From Sandaracinaceae bacterium (lineage in GTDB: Bacteria > Myxococcota_A > Polyangia > Polyangiales > Sandaracinaceae), in the NCBI GenBank assembly GCA_020633195.1, contig JACKEC010000014.1, forward strand, positions 558,001-622,000: a stretch of 64,000 bases of DNA, given 5' to 3'. The translations under genes and the position numbers were made by a program. Under the pieces are notes generated by a model. The model ran no database searches, had not been told where the DNA came from, and saw only the letters and a program-made list of their open reading frames with translations. Shown piece by piece: positions 36,848 through 45,891 of the stretch. How positions within the stretch are numbered: the stretch's first letter is position 1; each line of letters starts with the position of its first letter.

Positions 36848-38539
36848 ATGGTGGACGACCTCGGAGAGCGACTGGTGCAGGCGGGGCTCGTCACCCAGCG
36901 CCAGCTCTCCCAGGTCTTGGGGACGGCGCCGCCCCACGAGGGCGCCCTCGTCGGGGGCCTCGTCGATCAGGGCCTGTCGCAGGACGGCATCGCCGGTTTC
37001 TTCGTGGCGATGGGGTTCGGGCCGGTGATGGAGCCCGCCGATCTCGCGGCCGCCGACCTCGGCGCGGTGACGCGGATCTCGGGCTCGATGGCGCTCGAGC
37101 TGCTCGCGCTGCCGATCCGGGAGAGCTCCGCCGGGCTCGTGGTCGCGATGGCCGCGCCGACCGACGGTCACGCGGTGGGCGAGCTCGCGAGGGCCACGGG
37201 CGAGGCCGTCCTGCCGACCGTCGCGCGGGTCGAGGACCTGCGCGAGGCGCTCTCGCGGGCGCACCCGGGTCAAGTGCTCCCCGAGCCCGAGGACCTGCGC
37301 GAGTCCGAGCCGCCGGTGCTCGAGCTGGTCAACGTTCGCCGACGCGGCCACACCGTGGACGACGGCTACTTCGGCTCCACCAAGGGCGCCGAGCGGGTCG
37401 AAGCGCGAGCCACCGTCGGGCCGAAGATCGTGGCCGACGACACGGAGGCGTTCGTGCCGCTGGTTCGGACCAAGCCCGTCCGCCCCGCCGCGCCGCCGCC
37501 CGAGGCGAAGCCCGCCGAGCCCGAGCCCGAGCCGCGCTCGGAGCCGGCCCGCGCGACGCCGACCAGCGCGAAGCCGGCCAGCGCGAAGCCGCCCGCCGCG
37601 AAGGACGACGACACGAGCCCCGAGCTGCCGCGCGGGATCGAGCGGCGGGTCGTCACCAAGAACTTCGCCAAGGTCCCGAAGGACACCCGGGTCGTCCCGG
37701 TCGGCACGACGAGCTCGACCTCCCCGGACGACTCGTGGGGCAAGCCCGAGCCCAAGGGTCGCGCGCTGCGGCCGCCGCAGTCGAAGCAGCCCCCGCCGAA
37801 GGAGAAGCTCGCGCCGTCGCGCCGGCTCGACCCCGCGCGCCACGGGCTCGAGGCCGCCGACACGGAGGTCCAGGACGAGCCGCCGCCGTCCATGCCGCCG
37901 CCGACCCCGGCGCCGCGCTCGGAGCGGGCCTTCCCCAAGCCGCGCTCGATCATCCCCGAGGCGCACTCGCGCTGGGAGAGCGACGAGTCGTCGGACAACA
38001 AGGTCGACAAGGTGAAGGTCGCCAAGGCCCGGGACTCGCGGCCGCCCCCGAAGCCGGCGAAGCTCCCCGAGATCGGCGGCACGCTGTCGGCGATCCGCGC
38101 GAGCCGCGACCGCGACGAGGTGGTCGAGCTCGCGTGTCAAGGCGCGTTGACCATCTCCAGAGCCACCGTGCTCCTCGCGCTCCGCAAGGGCGTGCTCAAG
38201 GGCTGGAGCGGCGCCGGCGCCGGCATCTCGGCCGACGCGGTCCGCAACCTCTGGATCCCGACGAGCAGCCCGTCGATGTTCCGCGACGTGGTCGCGAAGC
38301 GCGAGGCCTACCACGGGCCCTCGGGCACGGCGGCGGCCGACGGCCTCTTCCGCGCCGCGCTCGGCAGCCGGGGTGGCCCCGTTTCTCTCCACCCGGTCGT
38401 CGTCGCGTCCAAGCTCGTCGCGGTCCTCAGCGCCGACGACGTCCGCTTCGGCGACGCGGGCCGCGAGCGGATCGAGACGCTCGCCCGCGCCGTCTCCGAG
38501 GCCTTCGAGCGGATCATCCTCGAAGCCAAGCAGCGCTAA
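36848..38539 (+). CDS. MshEN (GspE N-terminal) domain protein with C-terminal GAF-like domain
   Basis: 563 aa from an ATG at 36848. The N-terminal part (about 1-130) has the LGERLVQAGLVTQRQL and ALELLALPI pattern of the type II secretion ATPase N-terminal (MshEN) domain, which binds cyclic di-GMP in some proteins. There is no ATPase. A long low-complexity linker rich in Pro, Lys and Glu (about 175-400) leads to a GAF-like fold (about 410-560). The linker is probably disordered. Likely a cytoplasmic signalling adaptor. It is divergent from the receiver-kinase gene across 60 bp. Confidence 0.75.
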   Translation: MVDDLGERLVQAGLVTQRQLSQVLGTAPPHEGALVGGLVDQGLSQDGIAGFFVAMGFGPVMEPADLAAADLGAVTRISGSMALELLALPIRESSAGLVVAMAAPTDGHAVGELARATGEAVLPTVARVEDLREALSRAHPGQVLPEPEDLRESEPPVLELVNVRRRGHTVDDGYFGSTKGAERVEARATVGPKIVADDTEAFVPLVRTKPVRPAAPPPEAKPAEPEPEPRSEPARATPTSAKPASAKPPAAKDDDTSPELPRGIERRVVTKNFAKVPKDTRVVPVGTTSSTSPDDSWGKPEPKGRALRPPQSKQPPPKEKLAPSRRLDPARHGLEAADTEVQDEPPPSMPPPTPAPRSERAFPKPRSIIPEAHSRWESDESSDNKVDKVKVAKARDSRPPPKPAKLPEIGGTLSAIRASRDRDEVVELACQGALTISRATVLLALRKGVLKGWSGAGAGISADAVRNLWIPTSSPSMFRDVVAKREAYHGPSGTAAADGLFRAALGSRGGPVSLHPVVVASKLVAVLSADDVRFGDAGRERIETLARAVSEAFERIILEAKQR

Positions 38540-38547
38540 GCGGGAGG

Positions 38548-39534
38548 TCAGCGACTCAGGCCGAAGCGGGCCAGCACGCGGGTGGCGGCCTCGGTCGCGG
38601 GCGTGGTCCCGGAGCGGACCTCGGCCTCGAGCTGGGCGGCGAGCGCGGCGACCGCGGGGTCCTCGCGGAGGCTGCGGGAGAGCTCGTCCTCGATCGCGCG
38701 CCACATCCAGCGCACCGCCTGCTCGGCGCGTCGCGGGGCCAGCCGGCCCGCCTCCTCGAGCGCGGCGCGGTGGGCCTCGACGCGCTCCCAGAGCTCGGCG
38801 ATCCCCGCCCCCGTCCGCCCGCTGACGGTGCGGACCTCGGGCGTCCACGCGGGCTCCGTCGGCGTCAGGTAGTGGAGCGAGAGCGCGTACTGCTGCCGGG
38901 CCCGCTCGGCCGCCGCCACGTGGTCGCCGTCGGCCTTGTTGACCGCGACGAGGTCCGCGAGCTCCAGGATCCCGCGCTTGATCCCCTGCAGCTCGTCGCC
39001 CGCGTTGGGGAGCATCAAGACCACGAAGCAGTCGACCATGTCGGCGACCTCGGTCTCGCTCTGGCCGACCCCGACGGTCTCGACGAGCACGACGTCGAAG
39101 CCCGCGGCCTCGCAGAGGAGCATCCCCTCGCGGGTCTTGCGCGCGACGCCGCCGAGCGCCCCCCGGCTCGGTGACGGCCGCACGAACGCCGCGTCCTCCC
39201 GGCAGAGCCGCGCCATGCGGGTCTTGTCCCCAAGGATGCTCCCGCCCGAGCGGCCGCTGGTCGGATCGACGGCGAGCACGGCGACCCGGTGCCCGGTCTC
39301 GACGAGGTGCAGGCCGAGCGCGTCGATGAGCGTGCTCTTGCCGACCCCGGGGACGCCGGTGATGCCCACCCGGATCGCGCCGCCGGTGCGGGGGAGCAGG
39401 CGGCGCAAGAGCTCTTGCGATCGCTCGAGGTGCCGCCCCAGGTCGCTCTCGACGAGGGTGAGGGCTCGCCCGATCGTGGCGCGGTCCCCCCGTCGGACGC
39501 CCGCCTCGACCGCGTCGAGGTCGAGCTCGGTCAC
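38548..39534 (-). CDS. meaB: Methylmalonyl-CoA mutase-associated GTPase MeaB (ArgK)
   Basis: 328 aa from a GTG coupled (GTGA) to the large mutase subunit. The P-loop GVPGVGKST lies at 60-68, with switch elements DPTSGRSGG and VETVGVGQSE and base-specificity motif NKAD. The G3E GTPase family member protects and reactivates the B12-dependent mutase. Only 8 bp separate it from the convergent MshEN gene. Confidence 0.95.
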   Translation of the reverse strand: MTELDLDAVEAGVRRGDRATIGRALTLVESDLGRHLERSQELLRRLLPRTGGAIRVGITGVPGVGKSTLIDALGLHLVETGHRVAVLAVDPTSGRSGGSILGDKTRMARLCREDAAFVRPSPSRGALGGVARKTREGMLLCEAAGFDVVLVETVGVGQSETEVADMVDCFVVLMLPNAGDELQGIKRGILELADLVAVNKADGDHVAAAERARQQYALSLHYLTPTEPAWTPEVRTVSGRTGAGIAELWERVEAHRAALEEAGRLAPRRAEQAVRWMWRAIEDELSRSLREDPAVAALAAQLEAEVRSGTTPATEAATRVLARFGLSR

Positions 39535-41693
39535 GCCTCGGGCCCGGGCGACGCGTGGCCGAGGTGATCGGCGAGCTGATCGAGCAACTCGAGCGCCGCG
39601 TCGGCGATCACGGTGCCCGGGCCGAAGATGGCCGCCGCCCCCGCCTCGCGCAGCGCCTCGTAGTGCTCCGGCGGGATCACGCCGCCCACCACGATGAGGA
39701 TGTCGTCGCGACCGAGCGCGGCGAGCGCGTCCCGCAGCGCGGGCACGAGCGTGAGGTGCCCGGCGGCGAGCGAGCTGACGCCCACCACGTGGACGTCGTT
39801 CTCGACGGCCTGCCGCGCGCTCTCCTCCGGCGTGGCGAAGAGCGGGCCCACGTCGACGTCGAAGCCGAGATCGGCGAACGCGGTCGCGATGACCTTCTGG
39901 CCGCGGTCGTGTCCGTCCTGGCCCATCTTGGCGACCAGGACGCGGGGCCGACGGCCCTCGTGCTGCTCGAACACGCGGCAGCGCTCGCGCACGGTCTCGA
40001 CCGAGCCGCCCATCTCCGAACCGTACACCCCGGCGATGGTGCGGATCTCGGCCTCGTAGCGACCCCAGACCTTCACCATCGCCTCGCTGATCTCGCCGAC
40101 CGTGGCCTCGGCGCGCGCGGCCTCGATGCTCAGGGCGAGGAGGTTGCCCTCCCCGGTCTCGGCGCAGCGCGTGATCGCCGTCAGGGCCGCCTCGACGGCT
40201 CCCGGATCGCGCTCGCGCCGCAGCGCCTCGAGCCGCGCGACCTGCGCCTCGCGCACCGCGCGGTTGTCGACCTCGAGGATGTCGATCGCGTCGGCCGTCT
40301 CCGGTCGCAGCCAGTTCACGCCGACGAGGCGCTGCCGGCCGGCGTCGATCCGCGCCTGCGTGCGCGCGGCGGACTCCTCGATCCGCATCTTCGGGATGCC
40401 GGCCTCGATCGCCTTCGCCATCCCGCCCACCTCTTCGACCTCGCGGATGTGCGCGATGGCGCGCTCGGCGAGGTCGTGGGTCAGGCGCTCGACGTAGTAG
40501 CTCCCGCCCCACGGATCGATGGCGCGGCAGGTCCCGGTCTCCTCCCGCAAGAAGAGCTGCGTGTTCCTGGCGATCCGCGCCGAGAAGTCGGTCGGCAGCG
40601 CGATGGCCTCGTCGAGCGAGTTGGTGTGGAGCGACTGCGTCCCGCCGTGCACGGCCGCCATCGCCTCGACCGCGGTGCGGGCCACGTTGTTGTAGACGTC
40701 CTGCGCCGCGAGGCTCCACCCCGACGTCTGGCAGTGCGTGCGCAAGGAGAGCGACTTGTCGCTCTCGGCGCCCAGCGACCGCATGATCTTCGACCACAAG
40801 AGGCGCGCCGCGCGGAGCTTCGCGACCTCGAAGAAGTAGCTCATCCCGATCCCGAAGAAGAACGAGATCCGCGGCGCGAACGCGTCGACGTCGAGGCCCG
40901 CGGCGATCCCCGTCCGCACGTACTCGAGGCCATCGGCGAGCGTGTAGGCGAGCTCGAGGTCGGCCGACGCGCCGGCCTCCTGCATGTGGTAGCCGCTCAC
41001 GCTGATGCTGTTGAAGCGCGGCATCTCCACCGACGTGTGGGCGAAGATGTCGGCGATGATCCGCATCGAGGGCCCGGGCGGATAGATGTACGTGTTCCGG
41101 ACCATGAACTCCTTGAGCACGTCGTTCTGGATCGTGCCCGTGAGCGCGGCCTGCGGGACCCCTTGCTCCTCCGCCGCGACGACGTAGAGCGCGAGGATCG
41201 GCAGCACCGCGCCGTTCATCGTCATCGACACGCTCATCCGGTCGAGCGGGATGGCGTCGAAGAGGATCCGCATGTCCCGGATGCTGTCGATCGCGACCCC
41301 CGCCATGCCGACGTCGCCGGTGACGCGCGGGTGGTCCGAGTCGTAGCCGCGGTGGGTCGGCAGATCGAAGGCCACGGAGAGCCCGCGCTGCCCGGCGAGG
41401 AGGTTCCGCCGGTAGAACGCGTTGCTCTCCTCCGCCGTCGAGAACCCGGCGTACTGCCGGACCGTCCACGGGCGCCCGACGTACATCGTCGGGTACGGGC
41501 CGCGCACGAAGGGCGCGAAGCCGGGCATGGAGCCCAAGTGCGTGCACGGGCCGAGGTCCGCCGCGTGGTAACACGCCTTGACGTCCACACCCTCCGGGGT
41601 CTCGACCGTCGAGGCGGCCTCGGGCGTCGGCGGGACCCCGATGGTCCGGGGATCGTCGAACCCGATGACGTCGAAGCGGGGGACGCGGCTCAT
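39531..41693 (-). CDS. mutB: Methylmalonyl-CoA mutase large (catalytic) subunit
   Basis: 720 aa. The TIM barrel has the TYIYPPGPS substrate-loop motif and FNSISVSGYHM. The C-terminal B12 domain carries DGHDRGQ near residue 595 with the cobalt-ligand His. It interconverts (R)-methylmalonyl-CoA and succinyl-CoA with adenosylcobalamin. The ATG is coupled (ATGA) to the small-subunit gene. The start is supported by the typical MSRVPRFDVIGFDD opening. Confidence 0.96.
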   Translation of the reverse strand: MSRVPRFDVIGFDDPRTIGVPPTPEAASTVETPEGVDVKACYHAADLGPCTHLGSMPGFAPFVRGPYPTMYVGRPWTVRQYAGFSTAEESNAFYRRNLLAGQRGLSVAFDLPTHRGYDSDHPRVTGDVGMAGVAIDSIRDMRILFDAIPLDRMSVSMTMNGAVLPILALYVVAAEEQGVPQAALTGTIQNDVLKEFMVRNTYIYPPGPSMRIIADIFAHTSVEMPRFNSISVSGYHMQEAGASADLELAYTLADGLEYVRTGIAAGLDVDAFAPRISFFFGIGMSYFFEVAKLRAARLLWSKIMRSLGAESDKSLSLRTHCQTSGWSLAAQDVYNNVARTAVEAMAAVHGGTQSLHTNSLDEAIALPTDFSARIARNTQLFLREETGTCRAIDPWGGSYYVERLTHDLAERAIAHIREVEEVGGMAKAIEAGIPKMRIEESAARTQARIDAGRQRLVGVNWLRPETADAIDILEVDNRAVREAQVARLEALRRERDPGAVEAALTAITRCAETGEGNLLALSIEAARAEATVGEISEAMVKVWGRYEAEIRTIAGVYGSEMGGSVETVRERCRVFEQHEGRRPRVLVAKMGQDGHDRGQKVIATAFADLGFDVDVGPLFATPEESARQAVENDVHVVGVSSLAAGHLTLVPALRDALAALGRDDILIVVGGVIPPEHYEALREAGAAAIFGPGTVIADAALELLDQLADHLGHASPGPEA

Positions 41694-43558
41694 GATCGAC
41701 CTCCGTCCACGGGCCCCTCGCGGAGACCATCGAGCAACGCGCCGAGGACCTCGACCGCGTCCATGTCCCGGTGCAGGCGGCCATCGACCCCCGACTCGGG
41801 CTCGTCCGGCCCGGCGACGAGGACCCGCTCGACGCCCGCCGCGCGCGACGCCTCGACGAGCGGCGCGAGCGACGCGGTGGTGCAGAGGATCACGGTCGGA
41901 GGCGGCGCCTCGGGGAGCGCGAGCTCCGCGGCGACGTCCCCCATCTCGACCCGGAGGCCACCGCACAGCAGCGCGTCGCGGGCGAAGTCCATGCGCGGCT
42001 TCACGACCTCGAGCGCGCCCACGCCGACCACGAGGGCGCGGCGGCGCGGCTCGGGCAAGGCGGCCGCGGCAGCCCGCAGCGCTTCGAAGGGCGCGGCCTC
42101 GCGGAGCGGTCGCAGCGGCGGCGCGCTGGTCTCCCCGGGGGCGCGCCGGACCTCGTGGCGCAGCACCGACACCGCGGCGTCGCTCGCACGGAGCGCGTCC
42201 GCGAGCCCTCCCCGCGGCGCCTCCCGGAACGCGTCGCGGAGCGCCTTGGGGGCGCGCTCGGCGCTGACGTCGGGGGCCACGGGGCTCGCCTCGGCGACCC
42301 CGACGGGATCTTGGTCGGCGGCGTAGCGGTTGACGCCGACGCGCGCGATCGAGCGGGTGCGGATCCCGTCGATCCGGGCCTCCGCGGAGCGCGCGCAGGC
42401 CTCCGCGAGCCGCCCCGAGACGACCGCGTCCCACGCCCCGCCCTTCGCCTCGATCTCCCCGAGCGAGGCCCACGCGGCGCGGGCGACCCGATCGGTGAGC
42501 GCCTCGACGTAGTACGCGCCGCCGGCGGGATCGGCGACGCGATCGAGGTGGCTCTCGGCCCGCAAGACGTGTTGCGTGTTGATCGCGAGCCGCTCCGCCC
42601 CTCGACCATCCTCGTAGGGCAGCAGGGTCACGTCCTCGGCGCCGCCGACGATCGCCCCGACCGCCGCCGAAACGCCGCGCAGCGCGCCGACCACGGGGTC
42701 CAGGGAGGTCTGCGTGCGACGGGACTCGAAGGCGTGCACGACCATGCCGTGGCCGGCGCCGTCGATCCCCGTGGCGCGCAGGATCTTCGACCAGCAGAGC
42801 CGCGCCGCGCGCAGCTTCGCGATGGTGAGGAAGACGTCCGCGTCGCAGGCGAGCGCGAAGCCCATCCGGCGCGGCGCGTCGGCGAGGGCGTGCCCCGCCT
42901 CCCCGAGCGCCCGCAGGTACTCCACCCCCGCGGCGAGCGCGTAGCCGAGCTCATCCGCCGGCGTGGCGCCCGCGTCGTGGTGCGGGGTCGCGTCGACGAG
43001 CACGCGCCGGCCGCCGGGCGCCAGCTCCGAGAGCCAGCGCGTCGCGGCCGCCCGGTCGTAGGGGAGCTCCCCCGAGCGAGCGAGGACCGCGAGCGGGTCG
43101 AAGCGCAGCTCGACGCCCTCGACCGCCTCGGCGACGGGGAGCCACGCGATCGCGTCGGCGCCCGGATCCAGGATCACGGGGCCGCCGATGCCCTCCACGC
43201 TCGCGCGGTCGAGCCGCGCGCAGGCTCGCTCCGCCAAGTGGACGGCGCCCGCCTCGAGCGCGAGCGCGGCCCGCGCCGCGTCCACCACGTCGCCGGGCTC
43301 GGCGGCGTCGATGGGGTGGACGAGGCGCCAGCCCGCGGCGGTTCGAGCGCCGCGAACGAACGGCGGCGCGCCCGGCGCACCGACCGGCTGCGCCGGCACG
43401 TCGGCCGGCCCCATGAGCGGCTCGACGAGGAGCCCTCCTTCGACTCGTCCACGCAACGAGTCGAGGCCCGCGCCGCGCAAGCCCGCTTCCACGTGCTCAC
43501 GCCACGTCTCGGGATCGACCGGGTCGAACCCCGTGTCGAAGTCGAGCCCCTCGTTCAC
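41690..43558 (-). CDS. mutA: Methylmalonyl-CoA mutase small subunit
   Basis: 622 aa from a GTG. It keeps the mutase barrel and a B12-like fold, but the cobalamin-binding DxHxxG is absent (the matching region reads GALEVVKPRMDF), as is normal for the small subunit. It forms the heterodimer with the large subunit. The upstream gene's stop is 3 nt away, so the HARE-HTH gene and the mutase genes probably form one transcript. Confidence 0.92.
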   Translation of the reverse strand: MNEGLDFDTGFDPVDPETWREHVEAGLRGAGLDSLRGRVEGGLLVEPLMGPADVPAQPVGAPGAPPFVRGARTAAGWRLVHPIDAAEPGDVVDAARAALALEAGAVHLAERACARLDRASVEGIGGPVILDPGADAIAWLPVAEAVEGVELRFDPLAVLARSGELPYDRAAATRWLSELAPGGRRVLVDATPHHDAGATPADELGYALAAGVEYLRALGEAGHALADAPRRMGFALACDADVFLTIAKLRAARLCWSKILRATGIDGAGHGMVVHAFESRRTQTSLDPVVGALRGVSAAVGAIVGGAEDVTLLPYEDGRGAERLAINTQHVLRAESHLDRVADPAGGAYYVEALTDRVARAAWASLGEIEAKGGAWDAVVSGRLAEACARSAEARIDGIRTRSIARVGVNRYAADQDPVGVAEASPVAPDVSAERAPKALRDAFREAPRGGLADALRASDAAVSVLRHEVRRAPGETSAPPLRPLREAAPFEALRAAAAALPEPRRRALVVGVGALEVVKPRMDFARDALLCGGLRVEMGDVAAELALPEAPPPTVILCTTASLAPLVEASRAAGVERVLVAGPDEPESGVDGRLHRDMDAVEVLGALLDGLREGPVDGGRS

Positions 43559-43561
43559 CGC

Positions 43562-45760
43562 TCACTCCTCCGAGTCGTCGAGCTCTTCGTCCTCGTCGTA
43601 CTCGAGGTCGTCGTCGTCCGACTCTTCGTCGTCCAGCTCTTCGTCGTCGTAGTCGTCCTCGATGTCTTCATCGAGGTCGTCGTCCGAGGCGTCTTCGGGC
43701 TCCTCGTCCTCGTAGTCGTCGTCGAAGTCGGTCTCTTCGGCGGCCTCGTCCTCGGTGGCGTCGTCGGCGTCCGCGCCCTCGACGTCGGTCTCATCCGCGT
43801 CGGCGTCCTCGCCGGTCTCCTCCACGTCGGTCTCCTCGGCCTCGACCTCGGACGCCTCGCCGGACGGCGCCTCTGCGTCGTCGTCGGTGACCTCCGCGTC
43901 GTCGGCCTCCGAGCCGTCCTGGGCCTCGGTGGTCTCGGCGGGGGTGTCCTCGGACGCGCCCGCTTCGGCCTGCCCCGCGCCGTCGTCATCCCCGCCGCGA
44001 CGCCGACGACGACGCCGACGGCGCTTGCCGCGAGGCTCGCCGTTGCCCTCGTCGCTGGAGGCCTCCTCCGAGGCGGCCTCGGCCGGCTCGTCGGACCCGG
44101 CCTCGGCGCCCTCTTCGTCGCGCTCCGCCGAGCGACGTCCGTCGGAGGAGTCGGAGCGATCGTCGTCCTCGTCGCCGCCGCGACGACCGCGGCGGCCTCG
44201 GCGCCCGCGGCCCTCGTCGGGCTCGGGCTCGGGATCGGCCGGCTCGCCGCGGAGCGCGTCGAGCAGGTCGAGATCGATCGAGACGAGCGGGACCTGGATC
44301 GGCCGGAGCCCGATCCCCTTCGCCGCCATCGCCGTCGCGAGGCCGTCTCCGTCGAAGAGCACCACCGGCGCCGCGCCGCCGACGGCGGCCTCGTCGCGAG
44401 CGCGTCCCCGCGCCCGCCCGAGGGAGACGAGCCAGGCCATCGACGCCTGCCCGTAGTGGTGGAGCGCGCCGCGGACCTCGATGACGGTCTCGGCGTCGAG
44501 ATCGCGGCCGGCGCGGAGCACGACGATCGCGATCGGCACCTGCTCGTGACCGCGGGACAGCGTCCCCGCGAGGTGGAGCTCGTTGGCCGAGCTCCCCGGG
44601 CGGCGCACCGCGCGGAGACCGGAGACGCCCTCCGCGTTGAGCCAGGTCGCGAGCAGCTCCACGAGGCCCGCCGCCGGCAGGGCGTCGAGCTTGCGGAGGA
44701 ACGCGCGGTGGGTCTGCTCGCGGTGCTGACGCGCCGTCGCGCGCAGCTCGCCGTTGAGGCGAACCAGCTCTTCGGGGAGGTACCAGGACGCCAGCGCGAG
44801 CCGCCCCTGGACGTCCCGGAAGCGCGACTCGGCGCCGCTGCGCCGGACCGCGTCCGCGCGGACCGCCGCCGCCACGGTGGGCGCGAGCGCCGCGCCCGAG
44901 CCGCTGAGCCGACGCCGCTCCACGAGGAGCTCCGCCGTCGCCGCGAACGTCGTGGGCGACCGCGGCCCGCTGGCCAGCGCCGCCTCGATCGCGTCCGCGA
45001 GCTCGCGGCCCGCGAGATCCCCGTCCTCGGGCGCGCGCGTCATGTCGAGGCGCTCGACCTCGCGGTCACGACCGCGCCGCCCTCGGTCGCGTCCACGCCC
45101 TCGGTCGCGATCCCGATCCCGATCCCGATCCCGGCCTCGATCCCGATCGCGGTCCCGATCCCGATCCCGATCACGACCACCGTCGCGGCCCCGGTCTCGA
45201 TCCCGGCCTCGGTCCCCGCGCGACGCGCGAGGCTCACGCTCCGAGCGCGGCTCGTCGGCCTCGCCGTCCTCTTTGCCGCGCCGACCGCGCCGCCGGCGAC
45301 GGCGGCCCGACTTGCCCTTGTCGCCGTCCTCCTCGTCGTCGGTGCCGACGGTGCTCAGGATCGGCACGTCGTCGTCCTCCTCCTCGGGGAAGACGTCGCT
45401 GCCCGGGAGCTTCACCGGCGGGGGCGGCGGCGACGAGGAGGGCTCGGCCTCCTCGGCGGACGCCGTCACCTCGATGTCCGGCAGCGAGTCGATGTCGACC
45501 TCGAAGTCGGCGTCGGCGAGGGCCAGCACCTCGCTCGAGAATTCGCGCAGCGCGAAGACGCCGGGCTTCACCTTGACGATCGGCTCGTCGCCCCGGTCCT
45601 TCTTGATCATCGTCGCGAGGCGCGAGCTCATGGTGAGGTCCGGGGCCTTGCCCACGTGGGACAGCAGGTTCTTGGCGATCGCGATCTCCGCGATCTTCTT
45701 GTAGTGGAGGGGCCGGCCCACCAGGCGCAGCACCTCGACGGCAGCTTCCGTGAAGGTCAT
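43562..45760 (-). CDS. HARE-HTH protein with Mrr-like core, RD repeat and acidic tail
   Basis: 732 aa from an ATG at 45760 with GGAG at a good distance. Residues 1-72 form a HARE-HTH winged helix (starts MTFTEAAVEVLRLVG, ends VKPGVFALREF). Residues about 181-234 are an Arg-Asp dipeptide repeat. A second HTH-like segment (about 250-327) ends with a GRLALASW strand typical of the same fold. Residues about 353-500 look like an Mrr-type nuclease fold, but the D-ExK catalytic residues are not convincing (the strand reads IAIVVLRAGR). The last 180 residues alternate Arg-rich and very acidic patches. HARE-HTH also forms the core of RNA polymerase delta (RpoE), which has a similar acidic tail. I infer a nucleic-acid-binding regulator, not a nuclease. 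Confidence 0.8.
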   Translation of the reverse strand: MTFTEAAVEVLRLVGRPLHYKKIAEIAIAKNLLSHVGKAPDLTMSSRLATMIKKDRGDEPIVKVKPGVFALREFSSEVLALADADFEVDIDSLPDIEVTASAEEAEPSSSPPPPPVKLPGSDVFPEEEDDDVPILSTVGTDDEEDGDKGKSGRRRRRRGRRGKEDGEADEPRSEREPRASRGDRGRDRDRGRDGGRDRDRDRDRDRDRGRDRDRDRDRDRGRGRDRGRRGRDREVERLDMTRAPEDGDLAGRELADAIEAALASGPRSPTTFAATAELLVERRRLSGSGAALAPTVAAAVRADAVRRSGAESRFRDVQGRLALASWYLPEELVRLNGELRATARQHREQTHRAFLRKLDALPAAGLVELLATWLNAEGVSGLRAVRRPGSSANELHLAGTLSRGHEQVPIAIVVLRAGRDLDAETVIEVRGALHHYGQASMAWLVSLGRARGRARDEAAVGGAAPVVLFDGDGLATAMAAKGIGLRPIQVPLVSIDLDLLDALRGEPADPEPEPDEGRGRRGRRGRRGGDEDDDRSDSSDGRRSAERDEEGAEAGSDEPAEAASEEASSDEGNGEPRGKRRRRRRRRRGGDDDGAGQAEAGASEDTPAETTEAQDGSEADDAEVTDDDAEAPSGEASEVEAEETDVEETGEDADADETDVEGADADDATEDEAAEETDFDDDYEDEEPEDASDDDLDEDIEDDYDDEELDDEESDDDDLEYDEDEELDDSEE
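45059..45220 (-). repeat. Hexanucleotide repeat coding for Arg-Asp dipeptides
   Basis: An imperfect CCCGAT/CGATCC 6-mer array (on the plus strand) codes for alternating Arg and Asp over about 54 residues inside the HARE-HTH gene. Copies differ slightly, so the reading frame is kept while unit number could change. It is in-frame, so it is coding, not a CRISPR or intergenic array. Confidence 0.85.
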
Positions 45761-45891
45761 CGAATCTCCATCAAGCGCCGGACGTCGGCGCGAGGGGGAT
45801 GGAACGAGAGCGGTGCTATCACCGGCACTCCCCCCTGGCAATGGCCCGTCTTGACAGGGGCCCCCCCGGGCCATAACCGACAGCCACCCGC

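Noticed and set aside
35576..38848. A 1090-codon open frame on the minus strand
   Set aside because: Only the 3' end (to 36787) encodes a recognisable protein. Beyond it the frame is the shadow of the plus-strand MshEN gene and has Arg/Gly/Ala-rich low-complexity character, common at this G+C.
45059..45220. Possible CRISPR array
   Set aside because: The repeats are 6 bp, back to back, with no spacers, and are in frame in a coding gene.
43562..45760. Restriction enzyme
   Set aside because: The middle domain is Mrr-like in order but I cannot find the D-ExK catalytic set, and no methyltransferase is nearby.
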